From contig NZ_KE386793.1 of NCBI RefSeq assembly GCF_000428725.1, forward strand, positions 22,293 through 86,292: DNA of 64,000 nt, in the 5' to 3' direction. How positions within the stretch are numbered: the stretch's first letter is position 1; every line of letters begins with the position of its first letter. A program made the translations under genes and the position numbers. This stretch comes from Psychromonas aquimarina ATCC BAA-1526. GTDB lineage: Bacteria; Pseudomonadota; Gammaproteobacteria; Enterobacterales; Psychromonadaceae. Shown here piece after piece: positions 45,745-54,644 of this stretch. The notes under the pieces are model-generated. The model was not told where the DNA came from. It searched no databases and worked only from the letters and a program-made list of their open reading frames with translations.

Positions 45745-45772
45745 CAAAAAAGGGCGCTTAACAGTGCCCTTA
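45745..45772 (-). terminator. pyrC terminator
   Basis: On the minus strand, AAGGGC pairs with GCCCTT (45750-45755 with 45766-45771) and is followed by a T run. It lies 18 bp past the pyrC stop. Confidence 0.8.
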
Positions 45773-45789
45773 ATGTTATTTCTTAAAAA

Positions 45790-46821
45790 CTACAGCACTT
45801 TCCAAAGCATCTGTTCACCTGCTTTAATCGGTACCACTTGATCTTCGCCGAAAGACAAAGACTGCGGTACATCCCAGCTGGATTTCTCAAGAGTGATGGT
45901 ATCTGTATTGCGTGGAAGATTATAAAAATCCGGACCGTTAAAGCTGGCAAAAGCTTCTAATTTATCTAATGCGCCGGCCTGTTCAAAGACTTCTGCATAT
46001 AACTCAATAGAGGCAAAAGCGGTGTAAGATCCTGCACAGCCGCAGCTCGACTCTTTACGTGCGACTGTATGAGGTGCTGAATCTGTACCCAAAAAGAATT
46101 TAGCGGATCCGCTGACGGCCGCTTTAACTAATGCCTGCTGATGAATATTACGTTTTAAAATAGGCAGGCAGTAGAAATGCGGGCGAATACCGCCGGTCAG
46201 CATATGATTGCGGTTAAACATCAGATGATGGGCAGTGATGGTGGCCGCCACATTCTCTCCGGCATTAGTTACAAACTCTACCGCATTTTTAGTGGTTATA
46301 TGTTCAAGCACTATTTTCAGATTCGGGTACTGCTCAACAATCGGTGCTAATACTTCTTTTAAGAAAATTTCTTCCCGGTCAAAAATATCAATTTCATTAG
46401 CAGTTACTTCACCGTGTACCAGCAGAGGCATATTAACTTCCTGCATCGCCTGCAGTGCTTCTTTGATATTATCTGCTGATGTGACACCAGAATCCGAGTT
46501 GGTTGTAGCGCCTGCCGGGTAAAGCTTAGCCGCATAAATCTGACCGGTCGCTTTGGCTTTTTTGATCTCGGCAGCTGTGGTGTTGTCTGTCAGGTAAAGC
46601 GTCATTAAAGGAGTGAAGTTAGGCGTAGGCTGAGCAGCTAGAATACGCGCCCGGTAGGCAAGCGCCAGTTCGGTATCAACTACCGGCGGCAGCAGATTGG
46701 GCATAATAATTGCGCGGCCCATATAACGGCTGATATCGCGAACCGTGTCTTTTAAAACATCACCATCACGTAAATGAACATGCCAGTCGTCAGGGCGTGT
46801 AATTGTAAGTTTTGTTGTCAT
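45790..46821 (-). CDS. pyrC: Dihydroorotase (class II, homodimeric)
   Basis: A 343-residue zinc amidohydrolase converting carbamoyl-aspartate to dihydroorotate. The start is [20 protein letters not shown] (46821), with GGAG 7 bases upstream. Metal ligands are visible in HVHLRDG, the carbamylated-Lys block [21 protein letters not shown] and FLGTDSAPH. Upstream, a 121-bp segment carrying promoter-like boxes is repeated three times, so expression may come from more than one promoter. A terminator follows. Confidence 0.96.
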   Translation of the reverse strand: MTTKLTITRPDDWHVHLRDGDVLKDTVRDISRYMGRAIIMPNLLPPVVDTELALAYRARILAAQPTPNFTPLMTLYLTDNTTAAEIKKAKATGQIYAAKLYPAGATTNSDSGVTSADNIKEALQAMQEVNMPLLVHGEVTANEIDIFDREEIFLKEVLAPIVEQYPNLKIVLEHITTKNAVEFVTNAGENVAATITAHHLMFNRNHMLTGGIRPHFYCLPILKRNIHQQALVKAAVSGSAKFFLGTDSAPHTVARKESSCGCAGSYTAFASIELYAEVFEQAGALDKLEAFASFNGPDFYNLPRNTDTITLEKSSWDVPQSLSFGEDQVVPIKAGEQMLWKVL

Positions 46822-46840
46822 AAAAAAGCTCCGCAATAGT

Positions 46841-47203
46841 GGCTAATAAAATTTCCCCGATTTTAAAGCATAGGCAGGTTAAGTAAAGGCCTAATCAGCC
46901 CTCTAAGTGATTGTCTTTTTATTCAAATTCAGGATTTATGGAAAAAGCTGTCGACTATTGCGGCTAATAAAATTTCCCCGATTTTAAAGCATAGGCAGGT
47001 TAAGTAAAGGCCTAATCAGCCCTCTAAGTGATTGTCTTTTTATTCAAATTTAAGATTTATGGAAAAAGCTGTCGACTATTGCGGCTAATAAAATTTTCCA
47101 ACTTTCAAGCATAGGCAGGTTAAGTAAAGGCCTAATCAACCCTCTAAGTGATTGTCTTTTTATTCAAATTTAAGATTTATGGAAAAAGCTGTCTACTATT
47201 ACA
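46841..47203 (-). repeat. 121-bp tandem repeat (three copies) carrying the pyrC promoter region
   Basis: Units start at 46841, 46962 and 47083 with an exact 121-bp period and near-identical sequence. On the minus strand each unit has TTTACT, a 16-base spacer and TAAAAT (proximal unit: -35 at 46882-46887, -10 at 46860-46865; second unit 121 bp further). The distal unit has lost the -10 (TGAAAG). The short pyrC leader at 46822-46840 resembles the unit boundary. No coding frame is present. Confidence 0.92.
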
Positions 47204-47233
47204 AGCAGGTTAATTCAATAACCAGGGAATGTT

Positions 47234-47716
47234 ATGAAACAACTGATACGCAGCCTGCTAACGGCTGCAGTGGTGCTGTACTGTTCAACCGGCAGTGCTG
47301 CCCAGTGGTTAGATAAGCTGGATCTGAAACAGTACCCCAACCAGGTAGTTTACCTGGATTTCTGGGCTTCATGGTGTGTTCCATGTCGAAAATCGTTCCC
47401 CTGGTTAAATGAGATGCAGGCAAAGTACCAGGAGCAGGGTTTAGTTATTATCGGCATAAATCTTGACCGTGATATTAAAACTGCTAAGCGTTTTGTTACT
47501 GCTTATCCCGCTGATTTCCTTTTATATTCAGATCCGAAAGCTGTATTCGCCAGAGAATACAAAATTGCCGGCATGCCGAGCTCTTTTTTGATTTCAAGAG
47601 ACGGCCGGGTAATCGAGTCTCATATCGGTTTTAAAAAAAGCGAACAGCTGTTATACGAAGCGAATATTAAAAAGTCACTCAGACGGAACAGTAAAATTGA
47701 GGAGACTAAGCCGTGA
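47234..47716 (+). CDS. TlpA-like periplasmic thioredoxin
   Basis: A 160-residue exported thioredoxin-fold protein. The signal peptide ends near GSA-AQ. The redox motif is WCVPC in VVYLDFWASWCVPCRKSFPWLNEM, with the cis-proline GMPSSFLI. It probably reduces or isomerises disulfides for partners in the same cluster: the stop overlaps the DUF4266 lipoprotein gene by 4 bases, followed by DUF3570 and ApbE genes. Confidence 0.92.
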   Translation: MKQLIRSLLTAAVVLYCSTGSAAQWLDKLDLKQYPNQVVYLDFWASWCVPCRKSFPWLNEMQAKYQEQGLVIIGINLDRDIKTAKRFVTAYPADFLLYSDPKAVFAREYKIAGMPSSFLISRDGRVIESHIGFKKSEQLLYEANIKKSLRRNSKIEETKP

Positions 47717-47922
47717 AAATAGCCATCATTATTTTAATGCTGCAGCTAAGCGCCTGTAGTTCATTAGGTGTAGAGCCCTGGGAACGGGATGTGCTGGCAC
47801 GTGAAGATATGGCGCTGGATAATGCCCCTATTGATACGGCCTATGATGAGCATATTTACTTTAGTAAAGAGGCCAGTTCAGGCGGCCGAGGATTCAGCGG
47901 AGGAGGCTGCGGATGCAATTAA
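47713..47922 (+). CDS. DUF4266 small lipoprotein with Gly/Cys-rich tail
   Basis: A 69-residue lipoprotein: hydrophobic signal with lipobox LSACS (Cys near 15), then the DUF4266 signature PWERDVLAREDMALD ... YDEHIYFSKEASSGG and a C-terminal tail FSGGGCGCN. Overlaps of 4 bases with the thioredoxin gene and 10 bases with the DUF3570 gene indicate tight coupling. The paired cysteines at the tail could be a substrate of the thioredoxin or a metal or cofactor site. Function unknown. Confidence 0.92.
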   Translation: MKIAIIILMLQLSACSSLGVEPWERDVLAREDMALDNAPIDTAYDEHIYFSKEASSGGRGFSGGGCGCN

Positions 47923-49214
47923 ATAATAAGCATAAAAATATACGTAAGCTGCTGAAAACAGCTGCGGGTTGCTTACTAGGCACGTCCGGGGCTGTTAATG
48001 CTGATTCGACAACGGGCTTTTTTTCCGGATGGCAGACAGATATCGCCGGCTTGGTTTACAGTGAAGTGGATCGGGTAAGTGCCTGGGAACCGCTTATTAA
48101 TACTCGCAAAACCTTCGATGATGACAGTGTATTAGGTTTTAAACTGGTGCTGGATGTTTTAACCGGCGCATCACCTAACGGGGCAAGTCCGTCGGATCAG
48201 ATACAGACCTTTACTCGCCCGTCAGGCCGCGGTAGTTATCAGTCGCAGCCGGGAGAGATACCCCTAGATGATACTTTTCATGATACCCGGGTAAGTTTCA
48301 GCGCTAACTATGAACATGGTTTAGGCCGGGTTAATAAAATGCTCTGGGGAGCTAATATCTCTAAAGAGTATGATTTTTTTTCAACGGGATTAAGCGCGCT
48401 TTATATACATGATCTTAATAAACGTAATACCAGCTTAAGTATCGGTATTAGCGGTGAATATAATATTATTACTCCAGAGGGCGGATTAGTGGTGCCGCTT
48501 AGTCAGATGCAGGCCGCAGGTGTCCAGCAGAACAGAGGAGATAGTTCCGACAGCCGTTTCCTAGGGGAACTGCTGGCGGGGATCAGCCAGGTTATTAACC
48601 GTCAGATGATTGCCGCCTTTAATTATGGTTACTCGCAGTCTGACGGATATCATAACGATCCTTACAAGGTGGTCTCTGTGGTTGATGATGTGAGCGGTTC
48701 ATTAGTGCCGGGAGAGACACTTAGCGGGACTTATCTTTATGAAAGCCGGCCTGAGCAGCGCACTAAGCACAGTCTGTATAGTAAAATAAAACGTGCTTTC
48801 GGCGATGATTCAGCAGATATTTCCTACCGCTATATGTGGGATGACTGGGGGATTAATTCACATACGCTGAACCTGACTTACCGCAGTAATTTCAACGGCT
48901 GGTATGTTGAGCCGCATTTTCGTTATTACCTGCAGGATGCAGCTGATTTTTACCGTCATAGTATCAGTGAAAGCGAGGCCGCTGATATTGGCCCTTATTT
49001 AAGTGCTGACTATCGACTGGCAGAAATGTGGTCATCAACAATAGGTTTGAAAATAGGTTTTAAAACACCGGACGGCAATCGCAACACTGTGCGTTTAGAG
49101 TATTACCATCAGGATGGAGAGCAGAGTCCCTCTGATGCGCTCGGTGTGCAGAAAAACTATGATATGTTTCCAACCTTAGATGCGTTTATTGTACAGTATA
49201 CCTACTCATTCTAA
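47913..49214 (+). CDS. DUF3570 outer-membrane beta-barrel protein
   Basis: A 433-residue exported protein with a signal peptide near residues 12-30 (ending AVNA-DS). It has repeated amphipathic strands and the DUF3570 blocks VLGFKLVLDVLTGASPNGASP, DTRVSFSANYEHGL, FFSTGLSALYIHDL and a closing FIVQYTYSF with terminal Phe, typical of outer-membrane insertion. It is third in the TlpA-DUF4266-DUF3570-ApbE cluster and may form the surface component of an extracytoplasmic redox or assembly system. Role unknown. Confidence 0.92.
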   Translation: MQLNNKHKNIRKLLKTAAGCLLGTSGAVNADSTTGFFSGWQTDIAGLVYSEVDRVSAWEPLINTRKTFDDDSVLGFKLVLDVLTGASPNGASPSDQIQTFTRPSGRGSYQSQPGEIPLDDTFHDTRVSFSANYEHGLGRVNKMLWGANISKEYDFFSTGLSALYIHDLNKRNTSLSIGISGEYNIITPEGGLVVPLSQMQAAGVQQNRGDSSDSRFLGELLAGISQVINRQMIAAFNYGYSQSDGYHNDPYKVVSVVDDVSGSLVPGETLSGTYLYESRPEQRTKHSLYSKIKRAFGDDSADISYRYMWDDWGINSHTLNLTYRSNFNGWYVEPHFRYYLQDAADFYRHSISESEAADIGPYLSADYRLAEMWSSTIGLKIGFKTPDGNRNTVRLEYYHQDGEQSPSDALGVQKNYDMFPTLDAFIVQYTYSF

Positions 49215-49237
49215 TTAAATTTTCCGGGAAAATATTA

Positions 49238-50131
49238 ATGCTGCAGGGACTTACGCTTAAAAAAGAAAAAGACGGCAGGGTCTTCTGCGCGCATTTTCAG
49301 GCGATGGCCTGTGACTGTGAAGTGCTGGTGGAATGCTCCGGGCGTGCGCTTGCACTTAAGCTCAGTGAAGCAGTGTTTAGCGAAGCCAAACGTATTGAAA
49401 CTAAGTTCAGCCGTTATCTGAAAAATAATATTGTCTACCAGATTAATAACAGTGCCGGCAAAACGCTTACTGTTGATGATGAAAGTGCCCATCTTCTTGA
49501 TTTTGCTTATATGTGTTATCAGTTCAGTGACGGATTATTTGATATCAGCTCAGGAATTCTGCGCCGGGTATGGACTTTTGACGGTTCAGATAATGTGCCG
49601 AAGCAGGCGCAGATAAATAAACTGCTGCCTTTTATCGGTTTAGATAAAGTATCATGGCAGCCACCTCTGCTCAAACTTCCGTCTGAGATGGAGCTGGATT
49701 TTGGCGGTTTTGCTAAAGAGTATGCTGTTGACTGCTGCCTGACGAAGGCGCTGCAGGTGTGCAGTGAAGTACCGCTTCTACTTAATTTTGGCGGCGACTT
49801 AATCTGCAGTGGCCCGCGTGAAAATCAGCAACCGTGGAAAGTCGGCATTGAAAGCGTCGGCGGCGGACAGCCCGCTGTGGTGACTCTGTCCGGCGGCGCT
49901 TTAGCAACCAGCGGTGATGCTAACCGTTATCTGCTCAAAGAGGGCAGACGTTACAGCCATATTCTTAATCCGTTAAGCGGCTGTCCGGTAATGGACGCGC
50001 CGCGCTCAGTTACTGTAGCAGCAGAGTCCTGTATTGAAGCCGGGTTATTATCAACCATGGCAATGCTTCAAGGTCCTGAAGCTGAGGATTTTTTACAGGC
50101 ACAGGAGGTCAACTTCTGGATCCAGGATTAG
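49238..50131 (+). CDS. ApbE-family FAD:protein FMN transferase-like protein
   Basis: A 297-residue ApbE domain: AMACDCEVLVEC at the start, a DISSGILRRVW segment, LDFGGFAKEYAVD with the conserved Gly-Gly-Lys region, LLNFGGDLICSG, ALATSGDANRY, YSHILNPLSGCPV and a late VAAESCIEAGLLSTMAM block. ApbE enzymes attach FMN to a Thr of exported redox proteins using Mg2+ and FAD. No signal peptide is evident. It closes the TlpA cluster. Its target is unknown; neither DUF4266 nor DUF3570 shows the classic flavinylation motif. Confidence 0.92.
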   Translation: MLQGLTLKKEKDGRVFCAHFQAMACDCEVLVECSGRALALKLSEAVFSEAKRIETKFSRYLKNNIVYQINNSAGKTLTVDDESAHLLDFAYMCYQFSDGLFDISSGILRRVWTFDGSDNVPKQAQINKLLPFIGLDKVSWQPPLLKLPSEMELDFGGFAKEYAVDCCLTKALQVCSEVPLLLNFGGDLICSGPRENQQPWKVGIESVGGGQPAVVTLSGGALATSGDANRYLLKEGRRYSHILNPLSGCPVMDAPRSVTVAAESCIEAGLLSTMAMLQGPEAEDFLQAQEVNFWIQD

Positions 50132-50132
50132 G

Positions 50133-50146
50133 ACTGTTTAAACAGT
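50133..50146. other. Perfect palindrome at the apbE/treR convergent junction
   Basis: ACTGTTTAAACAGT, 14 bp, overlapping the treR stop codon and 2 bases after the apbE stop. It may help terminate both transcripts, though no T run follows. Confidence 0.45.
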
Positions 50147-51097
50147 AGGCAGCTCAGTCATCAGCGGCTGAACTACAGTGTCGGTGTTTTTATTACTGCC
50201 TTTCATTTTCTGAAAGAGCAGAACGGCCGCTTCTTTCCCCACTTTGGCATACTGCAGATCGGCAGCAAAAATCCCCGGGTTTAATATGCGGATGTAGTCG
50301 TTAATACCGACGGCTGCAACGGGTAAGTCAGACTTTCCATCTCTAAGCAGATGCACCAAAGCACCGCCGGTTAAACGTTCGGTACCGCAGATTATGGCAT
50401 CAGCACCAGCTTTTAAAAGGGCTTTACAGCCTTTGACACCATCTGCATATTCCATATCCGTTAAGTAGATAATCGGCTCTGTTTTATGTGCCGCGCAGGC
50501 TTTTTTATAAGCATCTAAGCGTAATTTTCCGGTCTGGATATCACTTTCATGCACACCTAAAAAAGCTATCTGTTTAGCATCGTGCACTTTTAAATACTCA
50601 AAGCAGCGCTCCACTGCCAGGGGGCTGTTAGTAGTTACCGATGAGATACCCGGCTGTTCCACCGCGATCATAACAATATTTCCGTTAAACAGATCCTTAT
50701 TTACTAAGCCCTGATCGGTAAAGCCGAAAAATATTATCCCTTCAACCTGTTTCTGCACCATCAGTTCAATATGTGTATTCAGGAGTTCACCGTCGTAACG
50801 GCTTTCTAAGACCAGTACTTCATATTCATGCTGGTGGAAAAAATCGATAATTTCACTTAATGCCTGGTTTTCTGCTGAAGAACTCAAACGGGTAACTATG
50901 ATTCCGATACTTTTAATCGGCTGGTTATTCATAGCACGTGCCACTGCGGAAGGTTTATAACCCACTTCTTTAATAATCTCGCGAATTTTTGCCTGTGTTT
51001 CGGCTTTTACTTTCGGATCATTATTAAGTACGCGGGAAACTGTTGATTTACCTACGCCGGCTAATTCTGCAATATCACGAATAGTGAGTTTTTTCAT
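50138..51097 (-). CDS. treR: Trehalose operon repressor TreR (LacI family)
   Basis: A 319-residue LacI-type regulator. The N-terminal HTH is LTIRDIAELAGVGKSTVSRVLNND with hinge KPSAVARAM; the periplasmic-binding-protein-like effector domain includes IGIIVTRLSS, VTTNSPLAVERC and VAAVGINDYIRI. In E. coli TreR binds trehalose-6-phosphate and releases treB. Here it is divergent from treB, with two GGNC-type palindromes between, consistent with control of treBC. Confidence 0.93.
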   Translation of the reverse strand: MKKLTIRDIAELAGVGKSTVSRVLNNDPKVKAETQAKIREIIKEVGYKPSAVARAMNNQPIKSIGIIVTRLSSSAENQALSEIIDFFHQHEYEVLVLESRYDGELLNTHIELMVQKQVEGIIFFGFTDQGLVNKDLFNGNIVMIAVEQPGISSVTTNSPLAVERCFEYLKVHDAKQIAFLGVHESDIQTGKLRLDAYKKACAAHKTEPIIYLTDMEYADGVKGCKALLKAGADAIICGTERLTGGALVHLLRDGKSDLPVAAVGINDYIRILNPGIFAADLQYAKVGKEAAVLLFQKMKGSNKNTDTVVQPLMTELPTV

Positions 51098-51249
51098 GGT
51101 CTTCCGAGTTATTAGTGTTGATTAACGGAGAGTCAATTTAGCATATTTTGCTGCTGATTAATTATTACAGGGTAAAATTAAAGCGTTAAGTCAGTCACAA
51201 TATTATCTCCTTTGCCTTTTATTTCGCCAGTTAATCCGTCATTATCTAA

Positions 51250-51259
51250 GGACCGGTCC
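51250..51259. promoter_or_regulatory. Candidate TreR operator 1
   Basis: Perfect palindrome GGACCGGTCC, about 110 bp before treB and just upstream of a TATAAT (51273-51278) within the larger palindrome GTGATTATATAATCAC (51266-51281). Confidence 0.55.
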
Positions 51260-51339
51260 CAATTGGTGATTATATAATCACTGAAAGAGAGCGAGAAGGA
51301 CCTAGATATTTACGCAAAAATATTTTTTTAACTGGAGGT

Positions 51340-51351
51340 GGGACTGGTCCC
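51340..51351. promoter_or_regulatory. Candidate TreR operator 2
   Basis: Near-perfect palindrome GGGACTGGTCCC, 9 bases before the treB ATG and sharing GGAC-N2-GTCC with operator 1. It sits between GGAGG and the start codon, so it may also affect translation. Confidence 0.55.
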
Positions 51352-51359
51352 ATATTTAT

Positions 51360-52808
51360 ATGAATACAAAAAAACAGATTGAACTCCTTATAAAACTAAT
51401 CGGTGGTAAAGACAACATCGCATCAGTCAGCCACTGTATTACCCGTTTACGCTTTGTACTGAAAGAAACAGAAAAAGCAGATGCGGATCGTATTGAAGCT
51501 GAAGTACCGGCTGTAAAAGGCTGTTTTACTAACGGCGGCCAGTTCCAGGTAATTATCGGTACTGATGTTGGTCAGTATTATCAAGAACTGCTGCAGCAGG
51601 CTGATATTGATTCATCTTCAAAAAATGAAACCAAACAAGCAGCTAAAGCAAATATGAATCTGTTCGAACGTGCTTTAACTAATTTAGCCGAGTTGTTTGT
51701 CCCGGTATTACCAGCAATTATTACCGGTGGTTTAATTTTAGGCTTCCGTAATATTATGGAAGTAGATTTCAGCGGCAATGGGGCATTAGTTAACCAGTCA
51801 CAGTTCTGGATGGCGTTACATCAGTTCCTATGGTTATTAGGTGAAGCTGTATTCCACTTCCTGCCGGTTGCTATCTGCTGGTCAACAGTTAAGAAACTGG
51901 GCGGATCACCGGTTCTGGGTATTATTCTCGGTATTACACTGGTCTCTCCGCAGCTGATGAACGCTTACGGTATCGGTTCACAGGTTCCTGAAGTCTGGGA
52001 CTTCGGTTTCTTCACCATGGAGAAAGTGGGTTATCAGGCACAGGTTATTCCGGCAATTATGGCGGGTATCTTTCTGGCCATGCTGGAAGTACGTTTGTCG
52101 CGGATCATTCCATCCTACCTGCATCAGGTGTTAGTACCGCTGATCAGTGTTACCGCCGCCGTATTTGTTGCTCATGCATTCATCGGTCCAGTAGGCCGTG
52201 CAATTGGTGATGCATTCGGACAGCTGGTATTAAGTGCCATGACCGGTGATTACGGAGTTATCTTCTCTTCAGTATTCGGTTTCTTATATGCACCGCTGGT
52301 AATTACCGGAATACATCACACAACTAATGCTGTAGATATGCAGTTATTTCAGACAATCGGCGGTACACCTGTATTCCCAATGATTGCTCTATCAAATATT
52401 GCCCAGGGTTCTGCAGTTGTCGGTGTACTGATTGCCAGTCGTAAAAAGTCTGAAAGAGACGTATCGATTCCGGCTGCTATTTCTGCTTACTTAGGTGTAA
52501 CAGAGCCTGCAATGTACGGTATTAACCTTAAATACAAATTCCCGATGCTTTGTGCAATGGTCGGCTCTGCGATTGCCGCCGGTGTTTGTGGTCTAAGCGG
52601 CGTATTGTCTAACGGTATTGGTAACGGCGGTATCTTAGGTATTCTTTCTATTCAGCCGCAGTTCTGGACAGTATTTTTAGTGGCAATGGCGTTCGCAATC
52701 ATCATTCCGATTGTATTAACGGTACTGGCTTTCAAATACCAGCAGAAACGTACTAACAAAACATCTGCTGATGAGCAGTCTAAGCAGACATCTGCAGCTG
52801 CTGTTTAA
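51360..52808 (+). CDS. treB: Trehalose-specific PTS EIIBC component
   Basis: A 482-residue permease. The N-terminal EIIB domain has the phosphorylatable Cys26 in SVSHCITRLRFVLKE. The EIIC domain (about 110-470) has ten or so hydrophobic segments with the glucose-superfamily signature GITEP-like stretch GVTEPAMYGINLKYKFP. It imports trehalose as trehalose-6-phosphate, using a separate EIIA-Glc. A GGAGG lies 21 bases before the ATG, farther than usual. treC follows after an internal terminator. Confidence 0.94.
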   Translation: MNTKKQIELLIKLIGGKDNIASVSHCITRLRFVLKETEKADADRIEAEVPAVKGCFTNGGQFQVIIGTDVGQYYQELLQQADIDSSSKNETKQAAKANMNLFERALTNLAELFVPVLPAIITGGLILGFRNIMEVDFSGNGALVNQSQFWMALHQFLWLLGEAVFHFLPVAICWSTVKKLGGSPVLGIILGITLVSPQLMNAYGIGSQVPEVWDFGFFTMEKVGYQAQVIPAIMAGIFLAMLEVRLSRIIPSYLHQVLVPLISVTAAVFVAHAFIGPVGRAIGDAFGQLVLSAMTGDYGVIFSSVFGFLYAPLVITGIHHTTNAVDMQLFQTIGGTPVFPMIALSNIAQGSAVVGVLIASRKKSERDVSIPAAISAYLGVTEPAMYGINLKYKFPMLCAMVGSAIAAGVCGLSGVLSNGIGNGGILGILSIQPQFWTVFLVAMAFAIIIPIVLTVLAFKYQQKRTNKTSADEQSKQTSAAAV

Positions 52809-52826
52809 TACTCAGTAAGCTCTAAC

Positions 52827-52857
52827 AGGTGCCGTATCACTACGGCACCTGATTTTT
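52827..52857 (+). terminator. Internal terminator between treB and treC
   Basis: Perfect 10-bp stem AGGTGCCGTA/TACGGCACCT (52827-52836 with 52841-52850), loop TCAC, then GATTTTTT. It should reduce treC expression relative to treB. Confidence 0.85.
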
Positions 52858-52891
52858 TAATTTACACTTAGTAATCGAAACAAAGGTTAAT

Positions 52892-54571
52892 ATGAAAAAT
52901 AAATCCATTGACTGGTGGCGCAGTGCGGCCATATATCAAATTTATCCAAAGAGTTTTTGTGACAGTGGAAGTCGTGGAACCGGAGATATTCAAGGCATTA
53001 TATCGCAGTTAGACTATCTTAAATTACTTGGCGTTGAGGCTGTCTGGTTAACACCGGTTTACAGTTCGCCTATGATTGATAACGGTTACGATATTTCTGA
53101 TTATTATAATATCAACCCTGATTTCGGTACCATGGCTGACTTTGAGCTGCTGCTTGTTGAGATGAAAAAACGCGGTATACGTTTAATCATGGATATAGTG
53201 GTTAATCATACTTCAACCGAACATGCCTGGTTTCAGTCGGCACTAGGTGACAAGAACAGTCCTTACCGCGATTATTATATCTGGAAAGATCCGGTTAACG
53301 GCCAGGCGCCCACTAACTGGGAGTCTAAATTCGGCGGAAATGCATGGCAGTTAGACGAAGTCACGGATCAGTATTATTTACATCTGTTTGCCAAAGAGCA
53401 GGCGGATCTTAACTGGGAAAACCCTAAAGTCCGCGAAGAAGTAAAAAAAGTGATCAGTTTCTGGGCTGAAAAAGGGGTCGACGGATTCCGTTTAGATGTA
53501 ATTAACCTGATCTCTAAACAGCCTGAATATCAGAATGATGAAGTCGGTGACGGCAGAAGATTTTATACCGACGGACCAAAAGTACATGAATACCTGCAGG
53601 AAATCAGCAAAGCAGTATTCCAGAAATACGGCAGCGTAACAGTAGGGGAAATGTCATCAACGACCCTTGAACACTGTCAGCAGTATTCCGCTCAAGACGG
53701 CAAAGAGCTGTCCATGGTATTTAACTTCCATCACCTGAAAATTGACTATGAAAACGGTGAAAAATGGAGCAAGGTCCCTTTTGATTTTATTGAACTGAAA
53801 TCCATATTTAATTACTGGCAGCAGGGGCTGCATAAAAACGGCTGGGGAGCACTGTTCTGGTGTAATCACGATCAGCCGCGGGTGGTCAGTCGTTTAGGCT
53901 GTGATCAGCACTATCGTATTGAATCGGCGAAAATGTTAGCGTCATCACTGCATATGATGCAGGGTACGCCTTATATCTATCAAGGTGAAGAGATAGGTAT
54001 GACTAACCCGGGTTATACCTCGATTGAACAGTACCGTGATGTTGAAAGTACCAATAATTACTCTATTTTAGTGGATGAAAAAGGCTTTGATGCCTCATCT
54101 GCTCTGGATATTCTCGCGCAGAAGTCTCGTGATAATTCACGTACACCGATGCAGTGGGACAGCAGTGAAAATGCTGGTTTCAGTAAAGGAACGCCGTGGA
54201 TCGGGGTTGCTGAGAACTACCCGGAGATAAATGCTAAAAATGCAGTTGAGGATCATAATTCGGTTTTTCATTATTACCGTCAGCTGATTAAACTGCGTAA
54301 AGAGATTGATGTGGTGACCAGCGGTGACTTTACCGACTTGATGCCGGATCATCAGCAGCTGTTTTGTTATCAGAGAAAGTCTGATAAGCAGACCTTAATT
54401 TCGATAAATAACTTTTACAATCAACCTGCTGAATGCTGCTTACCGGATTCAGTTGACGGTGCGAAAGGGGTATACCTGCTGTCAAACTACGACAGCTGTG
54501 TGCAGGAAAAACCATCTAACAAGATGCAGCTGCAGCCCTATGAGAGCCGTATTCTGCTTATCGAGCATTAA
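52892..54571 (+). CDS. treC: Trehalose-6-phosphate hydrolase (GH13)
   Basis: A 559-residue alpha-amylase-family enzyme splitting trehalose-6-phosphate into glucose and glucose-6-phosphate in the cytoplasm. Motifs: WWRSAAIYQIYPKSF, MDIVVNHTS, the nucleophile in DGFRLDVINLI, the acid/base in SVTVGEMSST, and FWCNHDQPRVVSR for the third Asp. Length fits TreC (about 550). It lies 83 bp after treB, with a terminator hairpin between. It is followed by a strong terminator shared with the convergent gene. Confidence 0.95.
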   Translation: MKNKSIDWWRSAAIYQIYPKSFCDSGSRGTGDIQGIISQLDYLKLLGVEAVWLTPVYSSPMIDNGYDISDYYNINPDFGTMADFELLLVEMKKRGIRLIMDIVVNHTSTEHAWFQSALGDKNSPYRDYYIWKDPVNGQAPTNWESKFGGNAWQLDEVTDQYYLHLFAKEQADLNWENPKVREEVKKVISFWAEKGVDGFRLDVINLISKQPEYQNDEVGDGRRFYTDGPKVHEYLQEISKAVFQKYGSVTVGEMSSTTLEHCQQYSAQDGKELSMVFNFHHLKIDYENGEKWSKVPFDFIELKSIFNYWQQGLHKNGWGALFWCNHDQPRVVSRLGCDQHYRIESAKMLASSLHMMQGTPYIYQGEEIGMTNPGYTSIEQYRDVESTNNYSILVDEKGFDASSALDILAQKSRDNSRTPMQWDSSENAGFSKGTPWIGVAENYPEINAKNAVEDHNSVFHYYRQLIKLRKEIDVVTSGDFTDLMPDHQQLFCYQRKSDKQTLISINNFYNQPAECCLPDSVDGAKGVYLLSNYDSCVQEKPSNKMQLQPYESRILLIEH

Positions 54572-54587
54572 TATCCCGCTTTAAAAG

Positions 54588-54630
54588 CCGGCCGTTTAAT
54601 CAAAATTTAAATGATTAAGCGGCCTTTTCA
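54588..54630. terminator. Terminator between treC and convergent gene
   Basis: GGCCGTTTAATCA (54590-54602) pairs with TGATTAAGCGGCC (54612-54624) with one G-T pair, flanked by A and T runs. Confidence 0.85.
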
Positions 54631-54644
54631 TATCTGCTTCTGGT

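Noticed and set aside
51266..51281. GTGATTATATAATCAC as a CRP site.
   Set aside because: The half-sites are separated by 8 rather than 6 bases, and the motif includes the likely -10 box of treB.
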